Positions 25,577-34,933 of a stretch of DNA of 64,000 nucleotides are shown here, piece after piece; positions within the stretch are counted from its first letter, which is position 1, and the number at the start of each line of letters is the position of its first letter. Origin of the DNA: Enterobacter asburiae. Lineage in GTDB: Bacteria > Pseudomonadota > Gammaproteobacteria > Enterobacterales > Enterobacteriaceae. Location of the stretch: NCBI RefSeq assembly GCF_024599655.1, contig NZ_CP102247.1, positions 1,674,001 through 1,738,000 of the forward strand. Direction: 5' to 3'. The translations under genes and the position numbers were made by a program. Below the pieces are notes generated by a model, which was not told the DNA's origin, did not search any database, and saw nothing but the letters and a program-made list of their open reading frames with translations.

Positions 25577-26216
25577 TCGAAGGACTCACATTATTAACGT
25601 ATTGAAAAACAAATTTAAGCAGAACGGTTTTGGCTTTATTGAGCATGAAGATATCTGTATTCCCATATATCAATACAGGTTATTCATTGCTGAGATCTTT
25701 TTTAGTTGCGTGAATAAACTATCAATTAAACCCAAACTGATTATTTTGATCTAAATCATAAATGATATGAATAAATACATGATCAGGATACGACACCGTG
25801 GTGATTTATTTAATGTATACATTGACTTATGGATTGTGTGGTAAGCCAGAGGAAACGTTAAGCCATTGATGGAAATACGAATGTTCAATGGGTTTAAATA
25901 AATTAATATTTCCTTTTTCTTTCATGCGAAAGAAGTTTCTATATCTTATAAAAGATGAAGGGGAACGTAATAAAAAATAAAAATAATAGCCTCAGTGAAA
26001 GTGCATAATAAAGGTTTTCAATAAGGCGTTAACAATTATTGAACCAGAATTAACTAAAGCGTAATAAATATAGGTAAATGACTGGAAAGTACGTCTGGAG
26101 ATTTTCGCTATGACAAGCCCGGCGATAAATCGAAACTCCTTGCGCCTGGCCTATGGCCGCGGTTACACTAAACAACGTTAATGAGTTTTTATAACTCTCT
26201 GTTTTAAAAGTATTTT
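25577..26216. other. AT-rich intergenic region upstream of adhesin and thiM
   Basis: About 640 AT-rich bases with no convincing gene. It should contain the adhesin promoter (minus strand) and the thiM promoter. A 23-codon frame at 26110-26181 with a GGAG site is described in the findings. Confidence 0.5.
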
Positions 26217-26295
26217 GACTCGGGGTGCCCTTCTTCGTTGAAGGCTGAGAAATACCCGTATTACCTGATCTGGATAATGCCAGCGTAGGGAAGTC
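26217..26295 (+). ncRNA. TPP riboswitch (THI element) of thiM
   Basis: Shows the conserved THI-box pieces in order: GGGGTGCCC, GCTGAGA, ACCTGATCTGGATAATGCC and GCGTAGGGAAG. The outer P1 stem pairs GACT (26217-26220) with AGTC (26292-26295). The thiM ribosome site lies about 40 bases downstream, so control is probably at translation initiation, as in E. coli thiM. Thiamine pyrophosphate binding would lower thiMD expression. Confidence 0.95.
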
Positions 26296-26343
26296 AGATG
26301 CCTTCCCGGTCATCGCTTCTTCACGCAAGGCAGGAGCGAACCC

Positions 26344-27114
26344 ATGCAGCCTGACCTGCTCGATTTACACGTTTTACACCACTTCCGAAACCGTTCTCCG
26401 CTGACCCACTGTATGACCAACGATGTCGTACAGACCTTTACGGCCAACGTTCTGCTCGCGCTTGGCGCATCACCTGCGATGGTGATTGAGGCCGAAGAGG
26501 CTGAACAGTTTGCCGCGATCGCCGATGCGCTGCTGATTAACGTTGGCACGCTGACCTCACCGCGCGCCCAGTCGATGCGTCGGGCAATAGAAAGCGCGGT
26601 GGCGGCAGGCAAGCCCTGGACGCTGGACCCGGTTGCCGTGGGCGCCCTGACGTTCCGCACTCGCTTTTGCCATCAAATTCTTGCCCTGAAACCGGCCGCC
26701 ATTCGCGGCAATGCCTCTGAAATTCTTGCCCTTGCCGGAATGAGCGCGGGCGGGCGCGGCGTTGATACGACCGATACCGCAGCCAGCGCGGTGCCTGCCG
26801 CGCAGGCTTTGGCGCGTCAGACGAATGCAATTGTCGTGGTCACGGGAGAAGTGGATTACATCACCGACGGACAACGCACCCGCACGGTTACGGGCGGCGA
26901 TCTGCTGATGACGCGCGTGGTGGGCTCCGGGTGCGCGCTCTCTGCCGTTGTGGCGGCGAGCTGCTCGCTGCCGGGCGACCGGATGGATAACGTCGCTGCC
27001 GCCTGCGGATGGATGAAGCGGGCCGGAACGGTGGCCGTTGCGCAGTCGCGTGGGCCAGGCAGTTTTGCCAGCGCGTTCCTGGATGCGCTCTATACGCTGG
27101 AGGAGCAGGCATGA
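26344..27114 (+). CDS. thiM: Hydroxyethylthiazole kinase
   Basis: Phosphorylates 4-methyl-5-(2-hydroxyethyl)thiazole in thiamine salvage, 256 residues. Conserved segments: HCMTNDVVQTFTANVLLALG (about 21-40), PWTLDPVAVGAL, and the anion-hole/catalytic Cys region VVGSGCALSAVVAA. A GCAGGAG ribosome site lies 7-8 bases before the ATG. It overlaps thiD by four bases (ATGA). Confidence 0.95.
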   Translation: MQPDLLDLHVLHHFRNRSPLTHCMTNDVVQTFTANVLLALGASPAMVIEAEEAEQFAAIADALLINVGTLTSPRAQSMRRAIESAVAAGKPWTLDPVAVGALTFRTRFCHQILALKPAAIRGNASEILALAGMSAGGRGVDTTDTAASAVPAAQALARQTNAIVVVTGEVDYITDGQRTRTVTGGDLLMTRVVGSGCALSAVVAASCSLPGDRMDNVAAACGWMKRAGTVAVAQSRGPGSFASAFLDALYTLEEQA

Positions 27115-27911
27115 AGCGGATTAACGCCCTGACCATTGCCGGCACCGATCCCAGCGGCGGTGCGGGGATCCAGGCTGACCTGAAAACCTTCTCGGCCCTT
27201 GGCGCGTACGGCTGCTCGGTCATTACCGCGCTGGTGGCGCAAAACACGCGCGGCGTGCAGTCGGTCTACCGTATTGAGCCGGATTTTGTTGCCGCGCAGC
27301 TGGATTCGGTATTCAGCGACGTCCGCATCGATACCACCAAGATCGGCATGCTGGCCGAGACCGACATTGTGGAAGCGGTGGCCGAGCGGCTTAAGCGTTA
27401 TGCGGTGCAAAACGTGGTGCTGGATACCGTCATGCTGGCAAAAAGCGGCGATCCGCTGCTCTCCGGCTCCGCCGTCGAGACGCTGCGCAATAAGCTGTTG
27501 CCGCAGGTGGCGCTCATTACGCCCAATCTGCCGGAAGCCGCCGCGCTGCTGTGCACATCGCACGCGCAAACTGAACGCGAGATGAAAGCGCAGGGGAACG
27601 CGCTGCTGGCAATGGGCTGCGGCGCGGTGCTGATGAAAGGCGGGCACCTGGATGATGCCGAAAGTCCGGACTGGCTCTTTACCCGCGACGGCGAAGTACG
27701 CTTTACCGCGCCGCGCGTGCAGACCAAAAACACCCACGGTACGGGCTGTACGCTCTCTGCCGCGCTGGCGGCGCTGCGTCCCCGGCATGACGGCTGGGCC
27801 GATACGGTGCGCGAAGCGAAAATCTGGCTCTCTGCGGCGCTGGCAAAAGCCGATACTCTGGAAGTGGGTCACGGTATTGGGCCGGTTCATCATTTTCATG
27901 CGTGGTGGTAA
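27111..27911 (+). CDS. thiD: Hydroxymethylpyrimidine/phosphomethylpyrimidine kinase
   Basis: Ribokinase-fold enzyme that phosphorylates HMP and HMP-P for thiamine synthesis, 266 residues. N-terminal TIAGTDPSGGAGIQADLKTF and C-terminal NTHGTGCTLSAALAA (catalytic Cys/anion hole) are diagnostic. The ATG at 27111 overlaps the thiM stop, so it shares the TPP-controlled transcript. Confidence 0.96.
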   Translation: MKRINALTIAGTDPSGGAGIQADLKTFSALGAYGCSVITALVAQNTRGVQSVYRIEPDFVAAQLDSVFSDVRIDTTKIGMLAETDIVEAVAERLKRYAVQNVVLDTVMLAKSGDPLLSGSAVETLRNKLLPQVALITPNLPEAAALLCTSHAQTEREMKAQGNALLAMGCGAVLMKGGHLDDAESPDWLFTRDGEVRFTAPRVQTKNTHGTGCTLSAALAALRPRHDGWADTVREAKIWLSAALAKADTLEVGHGIGPVHHFHAWW

Positions 27912-27953
27912 CCCAGTATACTGGCAGGAAACACCACGCCTGAGAAAACAGAG

Positions 27954-28700
27954 ATGGAACAAGCGCATACCCGGTTAATCGCTCAACTGAATGAACGGAT
28001 CGCCGCGCCTGACAACACGCCGCTGTACCTGAAATTTGCCGAAACGGTAAAAAATGCGGTGCGCAGCGGGGTGCTGGAGCACGGGAATATTTTGCCCGGC
28101 GAGCGCGATCTGAGCCAGTTAACCGGGGTGTCGCGCATCACCGTGCGAAAAGCGATGCAGGCGCTGGAGGAAGAGGGCGTGGTCACGCGTTCCCGTGGCT
28201 ATGGCACGCAAATCAACAACATCTTCGAATATTCGCTGAAAGAGGCGCGCGGCTTTTCCCAGCAGGTGGTGCTGCGTGGTCAAAAGCCGAATACGCTATG
28301 GGTCAACAAGCGGGTGGTGAAGTGCCCGGAAGAGGTCGCAAACCACCTGTCGATCCCGCCGGACAGCGAAGTCTTTTTGCTCAAGCGCATTCGCTATGTG
28401 GATGACGATGCGGTGTCGATTGAAGAGTCCTGGGTGCCGGTTGGGCTCATTCCCGATGCGGATGCGATTGGCATTTCGCTGTACGATTACTTCCGCAGTC
28501 AGAATATTTTTCCGCAGCGTACCCGTTCACGGGTAAGCGCCCGCATGCCGGACAGCGAGTTTCAGGCGCACATTAAGATGGACGAAAAAATACCGGTGCT
28601 GGTGATCAAGCAGGTCGCGCTTGACCAACAGCACCGGCCGATTGAGTACAGCATCAGCTACTGTCGCAGCGATCTATACGTCTTTGTGTGCGAGGAATAA
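27954..28700 (+). CDS. yegW: GntR/HutC-family transcriptional regulator YegW
   Basis: 248 residues: an N-terminal winged helix (PGERDLSQLTGVSRITVRKA, about 48-67) and a C-terminal UTRA effector domain. E. coli YegW is uncharacterised; its neighbours yegTUV suggest control of nucleoside uptake and breakdown. The last 27 bases overlap yegV tail to tail. Confidence 0.92.
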   Translation: MEQAHTRLIAQLNERIAAPDNTPLYLKFAETVKNAVRSGVLEHGNILPGERDLSQLTGVSRITVRKAMQALEEEGVVTRSRGYGTQINNIFEYSLKEARGFSQQVVLRGQKPNTLWVNKRVVKCPEEVANHLSIPPDSEVFLLKRIRYVDDDAVSIEESWVPVGLIPDADAIGISLYDYFRSQNIFPQRTRSRVSARMPDSEFQAHIKMDEKIPVLVIKQVALDQQHRPIEYSISYCRSDLYVFVCEE

Positions 28701-29627
28701 TTCGTCGCGAGTGGGTGCGCAGTCCCCGCCGCGGTGGCTGACCACCCAGGACGCCACGGCATTCCCCAGCAGAACGGCGTCTGCCAGCGACCATCCCGCC
28801 GCCAGCCCGGCAAGCGTGCCGCCCGCGTGGCTGTCGCCAGCGCCAATGGTGTCCACCACCGTCGCCGGAAATGCCGGAACAACGCCCGAGACGTCACCGT
28901 CATACCATGCGGCACCGTCTTTATCATGCCGCACAATCAGCGCGGCGCCGAAGCGATGCTGCCACTCCGCACCCAGATTTTCAGCCGCTACACCCAGCCG
29001 TTCGGCTGCGATCTCCGCTTCCTGACGATTAAGCGACACGATCGGCCTGCAGGCCATAATCCGCGCCATCAGCGCGTCGGGAATATCCGCGATGCGGGGA
29101 CCGAAATCGATAAAGGCCGTCACGTCCTGCAACTCCTCCAGCCAGCGCGTCAGCAGCTCGCCGCACGGCGAGGCCAGCTGATAGCCGGATAAATAGACCA
29201 GGCTGTTCGACGGGATGTTAAGCACATCAAGCCAGCGCTGCTGCCACTGGTTCTCCACGCCGCTAAAGGACATAAAGGTGCGCTCGCCGTCTGGCTCCAC
29301 CAGCGCCAGGCACCAGCCGTTGTCGCCGGTTTCGGCCTCGATGGCGCTGTGCAGATCCTGCTTCGCCATGGCGTTGCGGATGATATCCGCCCACACGCCG
29401 TGGCCGACGGGCAGGGCGTTTTGCGCCGTAATGCCGAGCCGTTTCAGAGCGATGGCAATGTTCAGCGCGCAGCCGCCAATATTCACGCCCTGCTGTTTAA
29501 GCTCGATATCGCACCCGCGCCAGGGCAGGGCGTAGGCGTCGGCGATGACGTCAATCACCGCTGCGCCCAGCACCGTTACCGGGCGCGCGGCGTGCAGGGT
29601 GTCGAGACGTTGGGCAAATGAATTCAT
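28674..29627 (-). CDS. yegV: PfkB-family sugar/nucleoside kinase YegV
   Basis: Ribokinase-superfamily kinase, 317 residues. N-terminal GGCALNIAIALKRLG and C-terminal VDTIGAGDSHAGGTLAG (catalytic Asp) are the PfkB signatures. The ATG at 29627 has a GGGAGG ribosome site and overlaps the yegU stop (ATGA); an earlier in-frame start would lie inside yegU. The substrate is unproven; context points to a nucleoside or ribose derivative. Confidence 0.91.
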   Translation of the reverse strand: MNSFAQRLDTLHAARPVTVLGAAVIDVIADAYALPWRGCDIELKQQGVNIGGCALNIAIALKRLGITAQNALPVGHGVWADIIRNAMAKQDLHSAIEAETGDNGWCLALVEPDGERTFMSFSGVENQWQQRWLDVLNIPSNSLVYLSGYQLASPCGELLTRWLEELQDVTAFIDFGPRIADIPDALMARIMACRPIVSLNRQEAEIAAERLGVAAENLGAEWQHRFGAALIVRHDKDGAAWYDGDVSGVVPAFPATVVDTIGAGDSHAGGTLAGLAAGWSLADAVLLGNAVASWVVSHRGGDCAPTRDELFLAHKDV

Positions 29628-30628
29628 ACGCCCTCCCTTTGCTCCCGGTAGTGCAGCAGTTTCTCGCAATAGTGGCCGAAATCGAGCCGGTTGACGGCGT
29701 CGAGTTCGGCTTTGAGCGTCGGGTCAATCGCCTGCACGCCGTGGAGCGCGCCGCAGATGGCCGTCGCCATTGCGCCAATGGTGTCGGTATCGCCGCCCAG
29801 ATTGGCGCATAAAATGGCGCAGCGGTTTGGGTCGGTTCCCGCCAGTTCGACCATCGCAATGGCCGCCGGAACGGACTCAATGGTGCTGGTTCCGGCCCCC
29901 ACGAGCTGGTACACCTGCTCGCTGGCGGATTCAACCCCGTTGGCTTCCCGCACGGTCTTAAGCGCCAGCTCAATACGTGCTGCGAGCGACGCGCTGAAGG
30001 TGGTGGTTTTCGCCTCCTGCGCATAGCGGGCGATACCCGGCAGCGCATCAACGATGTTCTGCCAGCTTTCGCCGTCGACGGCGCGCGAAATCGCCCAGGC
30101 AACCACCACCGCGCCGGCAATGGCGAGATCGGATTTATGGGTCGGGCTGGAGGCCAGCGCCACCTGCTCAACAAAGTGTTCCAGACGCGTGGCCGGAAGC
30201 AGGCAGCCCAGCGGGGAGGCGCGCATCGCCGCCCCGTTGGTCACGCCGTTGTTTTCCAGTTCGCTGACCGGCTTCCCGTCGCGAATCGCGTTAAGCGCGA
30301 TTTTTGAGGTCGGGCCGAGCACGTTCTTATTAAACGCATCGAAATCGAGCGCCCAGTGCAGAATATGCTTGCCGATAACGTCCGCGTTGATGTCTCCCTC
30401 ACACTCAATAATCGCATCCGCCAGGCACAGCGCCATTGAGGTATCGTCGGTGAACTCTGCCTGTTTGAAATAGCAGGCCGCATTATTCTCTGCCGGGCCG
30501 GGTAAAAAGCGGTCGATCCAGCCGAAGTGCGCTTTGACGCGCTTTCTCGGCCACAGCTCCGACGGCATGCCCATCGCATCCCCTAACGCCTGCCCGTAAA
30601 GAGCACCGAGAACACGTTCTTGTTTCAT
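29624..30628 (-). CDS. yegU: ADP-ribosylglycohydrolase family protein YegU
   Basis: 334-residue DraG/ARH-fold hydrolase. Metal-binding motifs are visible: FTDDTSMAL (near residue 58) and GGDTDTIGAMA (near 278). It may hydrolyse an N-glycosidic bond in an ADP-ribose or nucleoside derivative; the substrate is unknown. It overlaps both yegT and yegV by four bases, so the three form one operon. Confidence 0.91.
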   Translation of the reverse strand: MKQERVLGALYGQALGDAMGMPSELWPRKRVKAHFGWIDRFLPGPAENNAACYFKQAEFTDDTSMALCLADAIIECEGDINADVIGKHILHWALDFDAFNKNVLGPTSKIALNAIRDGKPVSELENNGVTNGAAMRASPLGCLLPATRLEHFVEQVALASSPTHKSDLAIAGAVVVAWAISRAVDGESWQNIVDALPGIARYAQEAKTTTFSASLAARIELALKTVREANGVESASEQVYQLVGAGTSTIESVPAAIAMVELAGTDPNRCAILCANLGGDTDTIGAMATAICGALHGVQAIDPTLKAELDAVNRLDFGHYCEKLLHYREQREGV

Positions 30629-31902
30629 TTAACTTCCCCTTGTGTCAGCGCGGCATCGCCATCAACCACCTCAATTGCGGTGATCTCTTTATCCGATTCG
30701 CGGAAAAACAGCATAAACAGCACGGCAATCACGGCAATCATGATTGCACCAAACGCCCACATTCCGGCCCAGTTGAAGGTCAGCCCATTCACCGGCTCTT
30801 TGTATGCGAACATTTTTTCCATCATCACGCCGCCCAGGCGGTAGCCCAGCAGGCTCCCAAAGCCTTGGCAGCACAGCGTAATCAGGCCCTGCGCGGCGGT
30901 GCGCATGTGCACCGGCGCTTTTTTATCCACGTAGATGTACGCGGTGACGTAGTAGAAGTCGTAGCTCACGCCGTGCAGCAGAATGCCGAGGAACAGCAGG
31001 GCGTAGGTGAAGTACTGTTCCGCTCCGCCGTAAACGAAGAACCCGTAGCGGATGGCGGCAGTGATCAGACCCAGCAGTAAGACCTTCTTAATACCAAAGC
31101 GTTTGGTAAAGAACGGCAACGCCAGCATAAAGAAGATTTCGGAGAACTGGCCGAGCGTCATCCAGCCGGTGGCGTTTTTCATCCCCACTTCGGTGAGATA
31201 GCCGTTGGCGAAGATGTAGTAGAAGGCCAGCGGCATGGCGAACAGGAACGAGCAGAAGAAGAATACCAGGAAGTTTTTGTCGCGCAGCAGGATCAGCGCG
31301 TCCAGCCCCAGCATCACTTTGATATCCAGCTTGCCGGTGCTCTTCGGCGGCGTGTTCGGCAGGAACAGAGCAAACACGCCGAGCAGGGCGGAACTGGCGG
31401 CCGTCATCAGCAGCGGAATATTGGTATCAGAAATGTCGCTGTAGCCCATCATCTGCGGCAGGAATCCGCACGCCAGGCCCGAGGCGATCCAGCCGATGGT
31501 GCCCATCACGCGGATGCGCGGGAAATCGGCCTCGACGTCGTCCACGTTGGCGAAGGCAATGCTGTTGGTCAGCGCGATGGTCGGCATATAGGTCAGGGAG
31601 TAAACCAGCAGCAGCGGGAAGAAGGTGCTGAACTGGGTTTGCTGTGCGGCGAAGTACATCAGAATCGCACCGGCGAACATCAGCACCGCCAGCACTTTCT
31701 GGGCGGCGAAGAAGCGGTCCGTCAGCGAGCCGACCAGAATCGGTGAGAGGATAGCGGCAATGGCGGTACAGGCGTAAGACCAGCCGATTTCCCCGGCGGT
31801 AAAACCGCTTTTGCTCAGCCACAGCCACAGTGGCACAAACCACGCGCCCCAGATAAACCATTCAACAAACATCATGAATGACAGTTGGACTTTCGTTTTC
31901 AT
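30625..31902 (-). CDS. yegT: Nucleoside transporter YegT (NHS family)
   Basis: Twelve-helix major facilitator of the nucleoside:H+ symporter family (NupG, XapB relatives), 425 residues. N-terminal LSFMMFVEWFIWGAWFVPLW is typical. First gene of yegTUV. Together the operon suggests uptake, hydrolysis and phosphorylation of a modified nucleoside. Confidence 0.92.
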   Translation of the reverse strand: MKTKVQLSFMMFVEWFIWGAWFVPLWLWLSKSGFTAGEIGWSYACTAIAAILSPILVGSLTDRFFAAQKVLAVLMFAGAILMYFAAQQTQFSTFFPLLLVYSLTYMPTIALTNSIAFANVDDVEADFPRIRVMGTIGWIASGLACGFLPQMMGYSDISDTNIPLLMTAASSALLGVFALFLPNTPPKSTGKLDIKVMLGLDALILLRDKNFLVFFFCSFLFAMPLAFYYIFANGYLTEVGMKNATGWMTLGQFSEIFFMLALPFFTKRFGIKKVLLLGLITAAIRYGFFVYGGAEQYFTYALLFLGILLHGVSYDFYYVTAYIYVDKKAPVHMRTAAQGLITLCCQGFGSLLGYRLGGVMMEKMFAYKEPVNGLTFNWAGMWAFGAIMIAVIAVLFMLFFRESDKEITAIEVVDGDAALTQGEVK

Positions 31903-32152
31903 TTTTTAATCCTGCATGTCAGAGAGGGTACGCCTTTAACATACCACTCAATAATACCTTTTAAATACCTTTGCGGCGATTGTTTGATCAATGTAACAGT
32001 TTTGTTGTACACGAATCGAGCCAGCAGATTGTGCTGAAAAAAAATGCAAAGGGTGGAAAATCTGTTAAGTCGGTACCAGGCTTAGTCTGCCCATGAAAGA
32101 TGGGACTGGATAAACACACACCGACACGACGTCGGACTTACGGGAGTATCAC

Positions 32153-33205
32153 ATGACTGATATTGCGCAGTTGCTTGGCAAAGACGCCGACAGCCTTTTA
32201 CAGCATCGTTGTATGACCATTCCAGCCGACCAGCTGTATCTGCCTGGCCATGACTACGTTGACCGCGTGATGATCGATAACAATCGTCCGCCTGCGGTCC
32301 TGCGAAATATGCAGACGCTCTACAACACCGGGCGGCTCGGCCATACCGGGTACCTCTCTATTCTGCCGGTGGACCAGGGCGTTGAGCACTCGGCGGGTGC
32401 CTCTTTCGCGGCGAATCCGCTCTACTTCGATCCGAAGAACATTGTTGAGCTGGCGATTGAGGCGGGCTGTAACTGTGTCGCCTCCACCTACGGCGTGCTG
32501 GCCTCCGTCTCGCGTCGCTATGCTCACCGCATTCCGTTCCTTGTGAAGCTGAACCACAATGAAACCCTCAGCTACCCTACCGAATATGACCAGACCCTCT
32601 ACGCCAGCGTCGAGCAGGCGTTCAACATGGGGGCGGTGGCGGTAGGGGCGACCATTTATTTCGGTTCTGAGCAGTCCCGTCGTCAGATTGAAGAGATCTC
32701 CGCGGCCTTTGAGCGCGCGCACGAACTGGGCATGGTCACCGTACTGTGGGCGTATCTGCGCAACAACGCGTTCAAGAAAGACGGCGTGGATTACCACGTG
32801 TCGGCCGACCTGACCGGGCAGGCGAACCACCTGGCGGCGACCATCGGCGCAGATATTGTGAAGCAGAAAATGGCCGAGAATAACGGCGGCTATAAAGCGG
32901 TGAACTTTGGTTACACCGACGATCGCGTTTACAGCAAGCTGACCAGCGATAACCCGATCGACCTGGTGCGCTACCAGCTGGCGAACTGCTACATGGGCCG
33001 TGCGGGGCTGATTAACTCCGGCGGCGCGGCGGGCGGTGATACCGACCTGTCAGACGCGGTGCGTACGGCGGTTATCAACAAACGCGCGGGCGGCATGGGG
33101 CTGATCCTTGGCCGTAAGGCGTTTAAGAAATCGATGGCCGACGGCGTGAAGCTGATCAATGCGGTGCAGGACGTCTATCTGGATAGCAAAGTAACGATTG
33201 CCTAA
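32153..33205 (+). CDS. fbaB: Fructose-bisphosphate aldolase class I
   Basis: DhnA-type class I aldolase, 350 residues, working by a Schiff-base lysine (likely in ADIVKQKMAE). It cleaves fructose 1,6-bisphosphate and in E. coli is used mainly in gluconeogenic growth. N-terminal SILPVDQGVEHSAGASF is conserved. A GGGAG ribosome site precedes the ATG. It is divergent from yegT across a 250-base region. Confidence 0.95.
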   Translation: MTDIAQLLGKDADSLLQHRCMTIPADQLYLPGHDYVDRVMIDNNRPPAVLRNMQTLYNTGRLGHTGYLSILPVDQGVEHSAGASFAANPLYFDPKNIVELAIEAGCNCVASTYGVLASVSRRYAHRIPFLVKLNHNETLSYPTEYDQTLYASVEQAFNMGAVAVGATIYFGSEQSRRQIEEISAAFERAHELGMVTVLWAYLRNNAFKKDGVDYHVSADLTGQANHLAATIGADIVKQKMAENNGGYKAVNFGYTDDRVYSKLTSDNPIDLVRYQLANCYMGRAGLINSGGAAGGDTDLSDAVRTAVINKRAGGMGLILGRKAFKKSMADGVKLINAVQDVYLDSKVTIA

Positions 33206-33220
33206 CCTGAGGGCGAAACG

Positions 33221-33251
33221 TAGGCCGGGTAAGGCGTAGCCGCCACCCGGC
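33221..33251. repeat. Single REP unit
   Basis: GGCCGGGTAAGGCGTAGCC then GCCACCCGGC between converging fbaB and yegS; may help terminate or stabilise fbaB mRNA. Confidence 0.82.
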
Positions 33252-33258
33252 AATACAA

Positions 33259-34158
33259 TCAGCGCAAAAGCACACAGTCCGGCGGCAGCCGACACTGCAG
33301 CGCGCCGGGCAACACCTCAATGCGGAACTGCGTTCCGCTCAGCGGCTCTCCGTCGAGGTTAAAGGTCATCCCGTGCGGAGCATTCACTTCAAACCACGCC
33401 GATTTCCCGGCAATGATATTTGGACTCTCTTCCGGCTGCGTCAGCGTGGTAAACAGCGCGGGCAGCAGGCCGTCGCCCGTGAAAATACGCAGCTGTAGCT
33501 GACCGTCATTGATCAGCGCCTCCGGGCAGAGCTGCTGCCCGCCGCCAGCCTGGCGGCCGTTGCCAATCCCAATTACCAGCGCGTCACCCTGCCACTGAAA
33601 ATCCTCGCCGCGAATTTCGCAGCGGTCAGGCTTGAGGGTGTCCATGCGCATCAGGCCGTGGATCAGGTACGATACGCCGCCCAGCGCCGCCTTCAGCTTT
33701 TCCGGCGTTTCGCTGGTGATACGCGTGCCAAACCCGCCCGTCGCCATATTGATAAAACAGGTTTTATCATTCACCTGCGCAATATCCACAGCGGTGGCCT
33801 TGCCGAGGATCGCCAGCTGAAGCGCCTTCTCTAACTCCTCCGGGATCCCGGCGCTGGTGGCAAAATCATTGGCGGTGCCGAGCGGTAAAATGCCCATCAC
33901 CGGCCGGTCCGCCGGGGGCAGGTCGATAAGCGCTGACGCAATCTCATTGATGGTGCCGTCGCCGCCGCCGGAAATGATGGTGTTGACGCCAAGCCCGAGG
34001 GCTTCATTGATATAGCGTGCCGCGTCGCCTTTTTCCCACGTCACCCTGACGTGGATGCGCGCGCCGTCGTCACGCAAACCCTGAATGACCTGACGCAGCA
34101 GATCGTTGCCCGCACTTTTGCCATTGAGAATCAATAAACTGTCTGGATAGGTTGCCAT
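33259..34158 (-). CDS. yegS: Lipid kinase YegS
   Basis: Diacylglycerol kinase catalytic-domain protein, 299 residues, with the nucleotide-binding loop ISGGGDGTINEIASAL (near residues 60-75). E. coli YegS phosphorylates phosphatidylglycerol in vitro. The C-terminal beta domain follows. It is the last core gene before the 34.2-36.2 kb islet. Confidence 0.94.
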   Translation of the reverse strand: MATYPDSLLILNGKSAGNDLLRQVIQGLRDDGARIHVRVTWEKGDAARYINEALGLGVNTIISGGGDGTINEIASALIDLPPADRPVMGILPLGTANDFATSAGIPEELEKALQLAILGKATAVDIAQVNDKTCFINMATGGFGTRITSETPEKLKAALGGVSYLIHGLMRMDTLKPDRCEIRGEDFQWQGDALVIGIGNGRQAGGGQQLCPEALINDGQLQLRIFTGDGLLPALFTTLTQPEESPNIIAGKSAWFEVNAPHGMTFNLDGEPLSGTQFRIEVLPGALQCRLPPDCVLLR

Positions 34159-34253
34159 CCGCGCTGCTCCCTTTTTTAGCGTTAGTAAGAGTGTATAGCA
34201 GAGAGGAAAAAAGCGGGTAAGAACAGGATGAAAGGGAAAAAATAAGGCTGCGG

Positions 34254-34274
34254 AAAGGGGATTTATCCCCCTTT
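34254..34274 (-). terminator. Possible terminator after the islet genes
   Basis: Stem AAAGGGG/CCCCTTT (34254-34260 with 34268-34274) downstream of the minus-strand islet pair. The T-run on the minus strand (TTATTTTTT) comes about 10 bases later, so efficiency is uncertain. Confidence 0.4.
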
Positions 34275-34320
34275 GTGGCGTTTACCTTTTATATGCCGGT
34301 CCCTCAATTGACGCTTGCTG

Positions 34321-34926
34321 TCAACGTTTGAGCCCAGCCATTTGCCTGTTCTCAATTCTCAACTGCTTACGCCACACACGATTATGTAGCGTTAGCGCAA
34401 TTGAACGGTAAAAGACTGACGTATTCATCCACACGATATTCAGGCCGAAAAATCCCAATCCTAATAGTGAGGTTATTTGCGGTGTGTAATTCTCTACAGA
34501 GCCGAATAAAAGCGAAATCCACGTCCAGATAAAATAAACGATGCTCATCAAGCCAGTCAGTGTAATGACAGAAATATGCAGTTTATATCCCGTTAAGGAC
34601 CCTTTGGCCGTTAAAAACATCGTGCTCATTACAATCATGCAATACACCACTGCTGCAAGGAATACTCCCATCATTACCTTAAATTCAGGTAAGCCGAGCA
34701 GGCGAAATAGCAACATCCAGACAGAAACTTGTAGCATAGCGTAGCAAAAAATAGTGAGTAAGGTACTTATTGCTAAGGGAATACCTGTCATATGTACACC
34801 CACAGGAACACCGAACTGACCTTTTAAGCGATCTTTCAATGATTCAAGCCGTTGGCAATCGTCAGTCGTCATTTCACCTGTTATCACAGCACTTAATGCA
34901 AGGCTCTTTTTGATGTAATTTATCAT
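34321..34926 (-). CDS. Four-helix membrane protein, candidate immunity protein
   Basis: 201 residues with four hydrophobic segments (about 50-78, 84-106, 116-142 and 149-170), a polar N-terminal arm and a basic tail (RVWRKQLRIENRQ). No named family recognised. Its ATG lies 7 bases after the stop of the hydrophobic-hairpin protein gene, on the same strand, the usual order for a toxin or effector followed by its immunity gene. Membrane immunity proteins of this size protect against pore-forming toxins, hence the call. It is AT-richer than the flanking core genes, which suggests transfer. Confidence 0.55.
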   Translation of the reverse strand: MINYIKKSLALSAVITGEMTTDDCQRLESLKDRLKGQFGVPVGVHMTGIPLAISTLLTIFCYAMLQVSVWMLLFRLLGLPEFKVMMGVFLAAVVYCMIVMSTMFLTAKGSLTGYKLHISVITLTGLMSIVYFIWTWISLLFGSVENYTPQITSLLGLGFFGLNIVWMNTSVFYRSIALTLHNRVWRKQLRIENRQMAGLKR

Positions 34927-34933
34927 GTCCGGG

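Noticed and set aside
25918..25940. Short inverted repeat TTCTTTC/GAAAGAA in the AT-rich gap before thiM
   Set aside because: Only 7 bp in low-complexity DNA without a T-tract or adjacent gene; likely chance.
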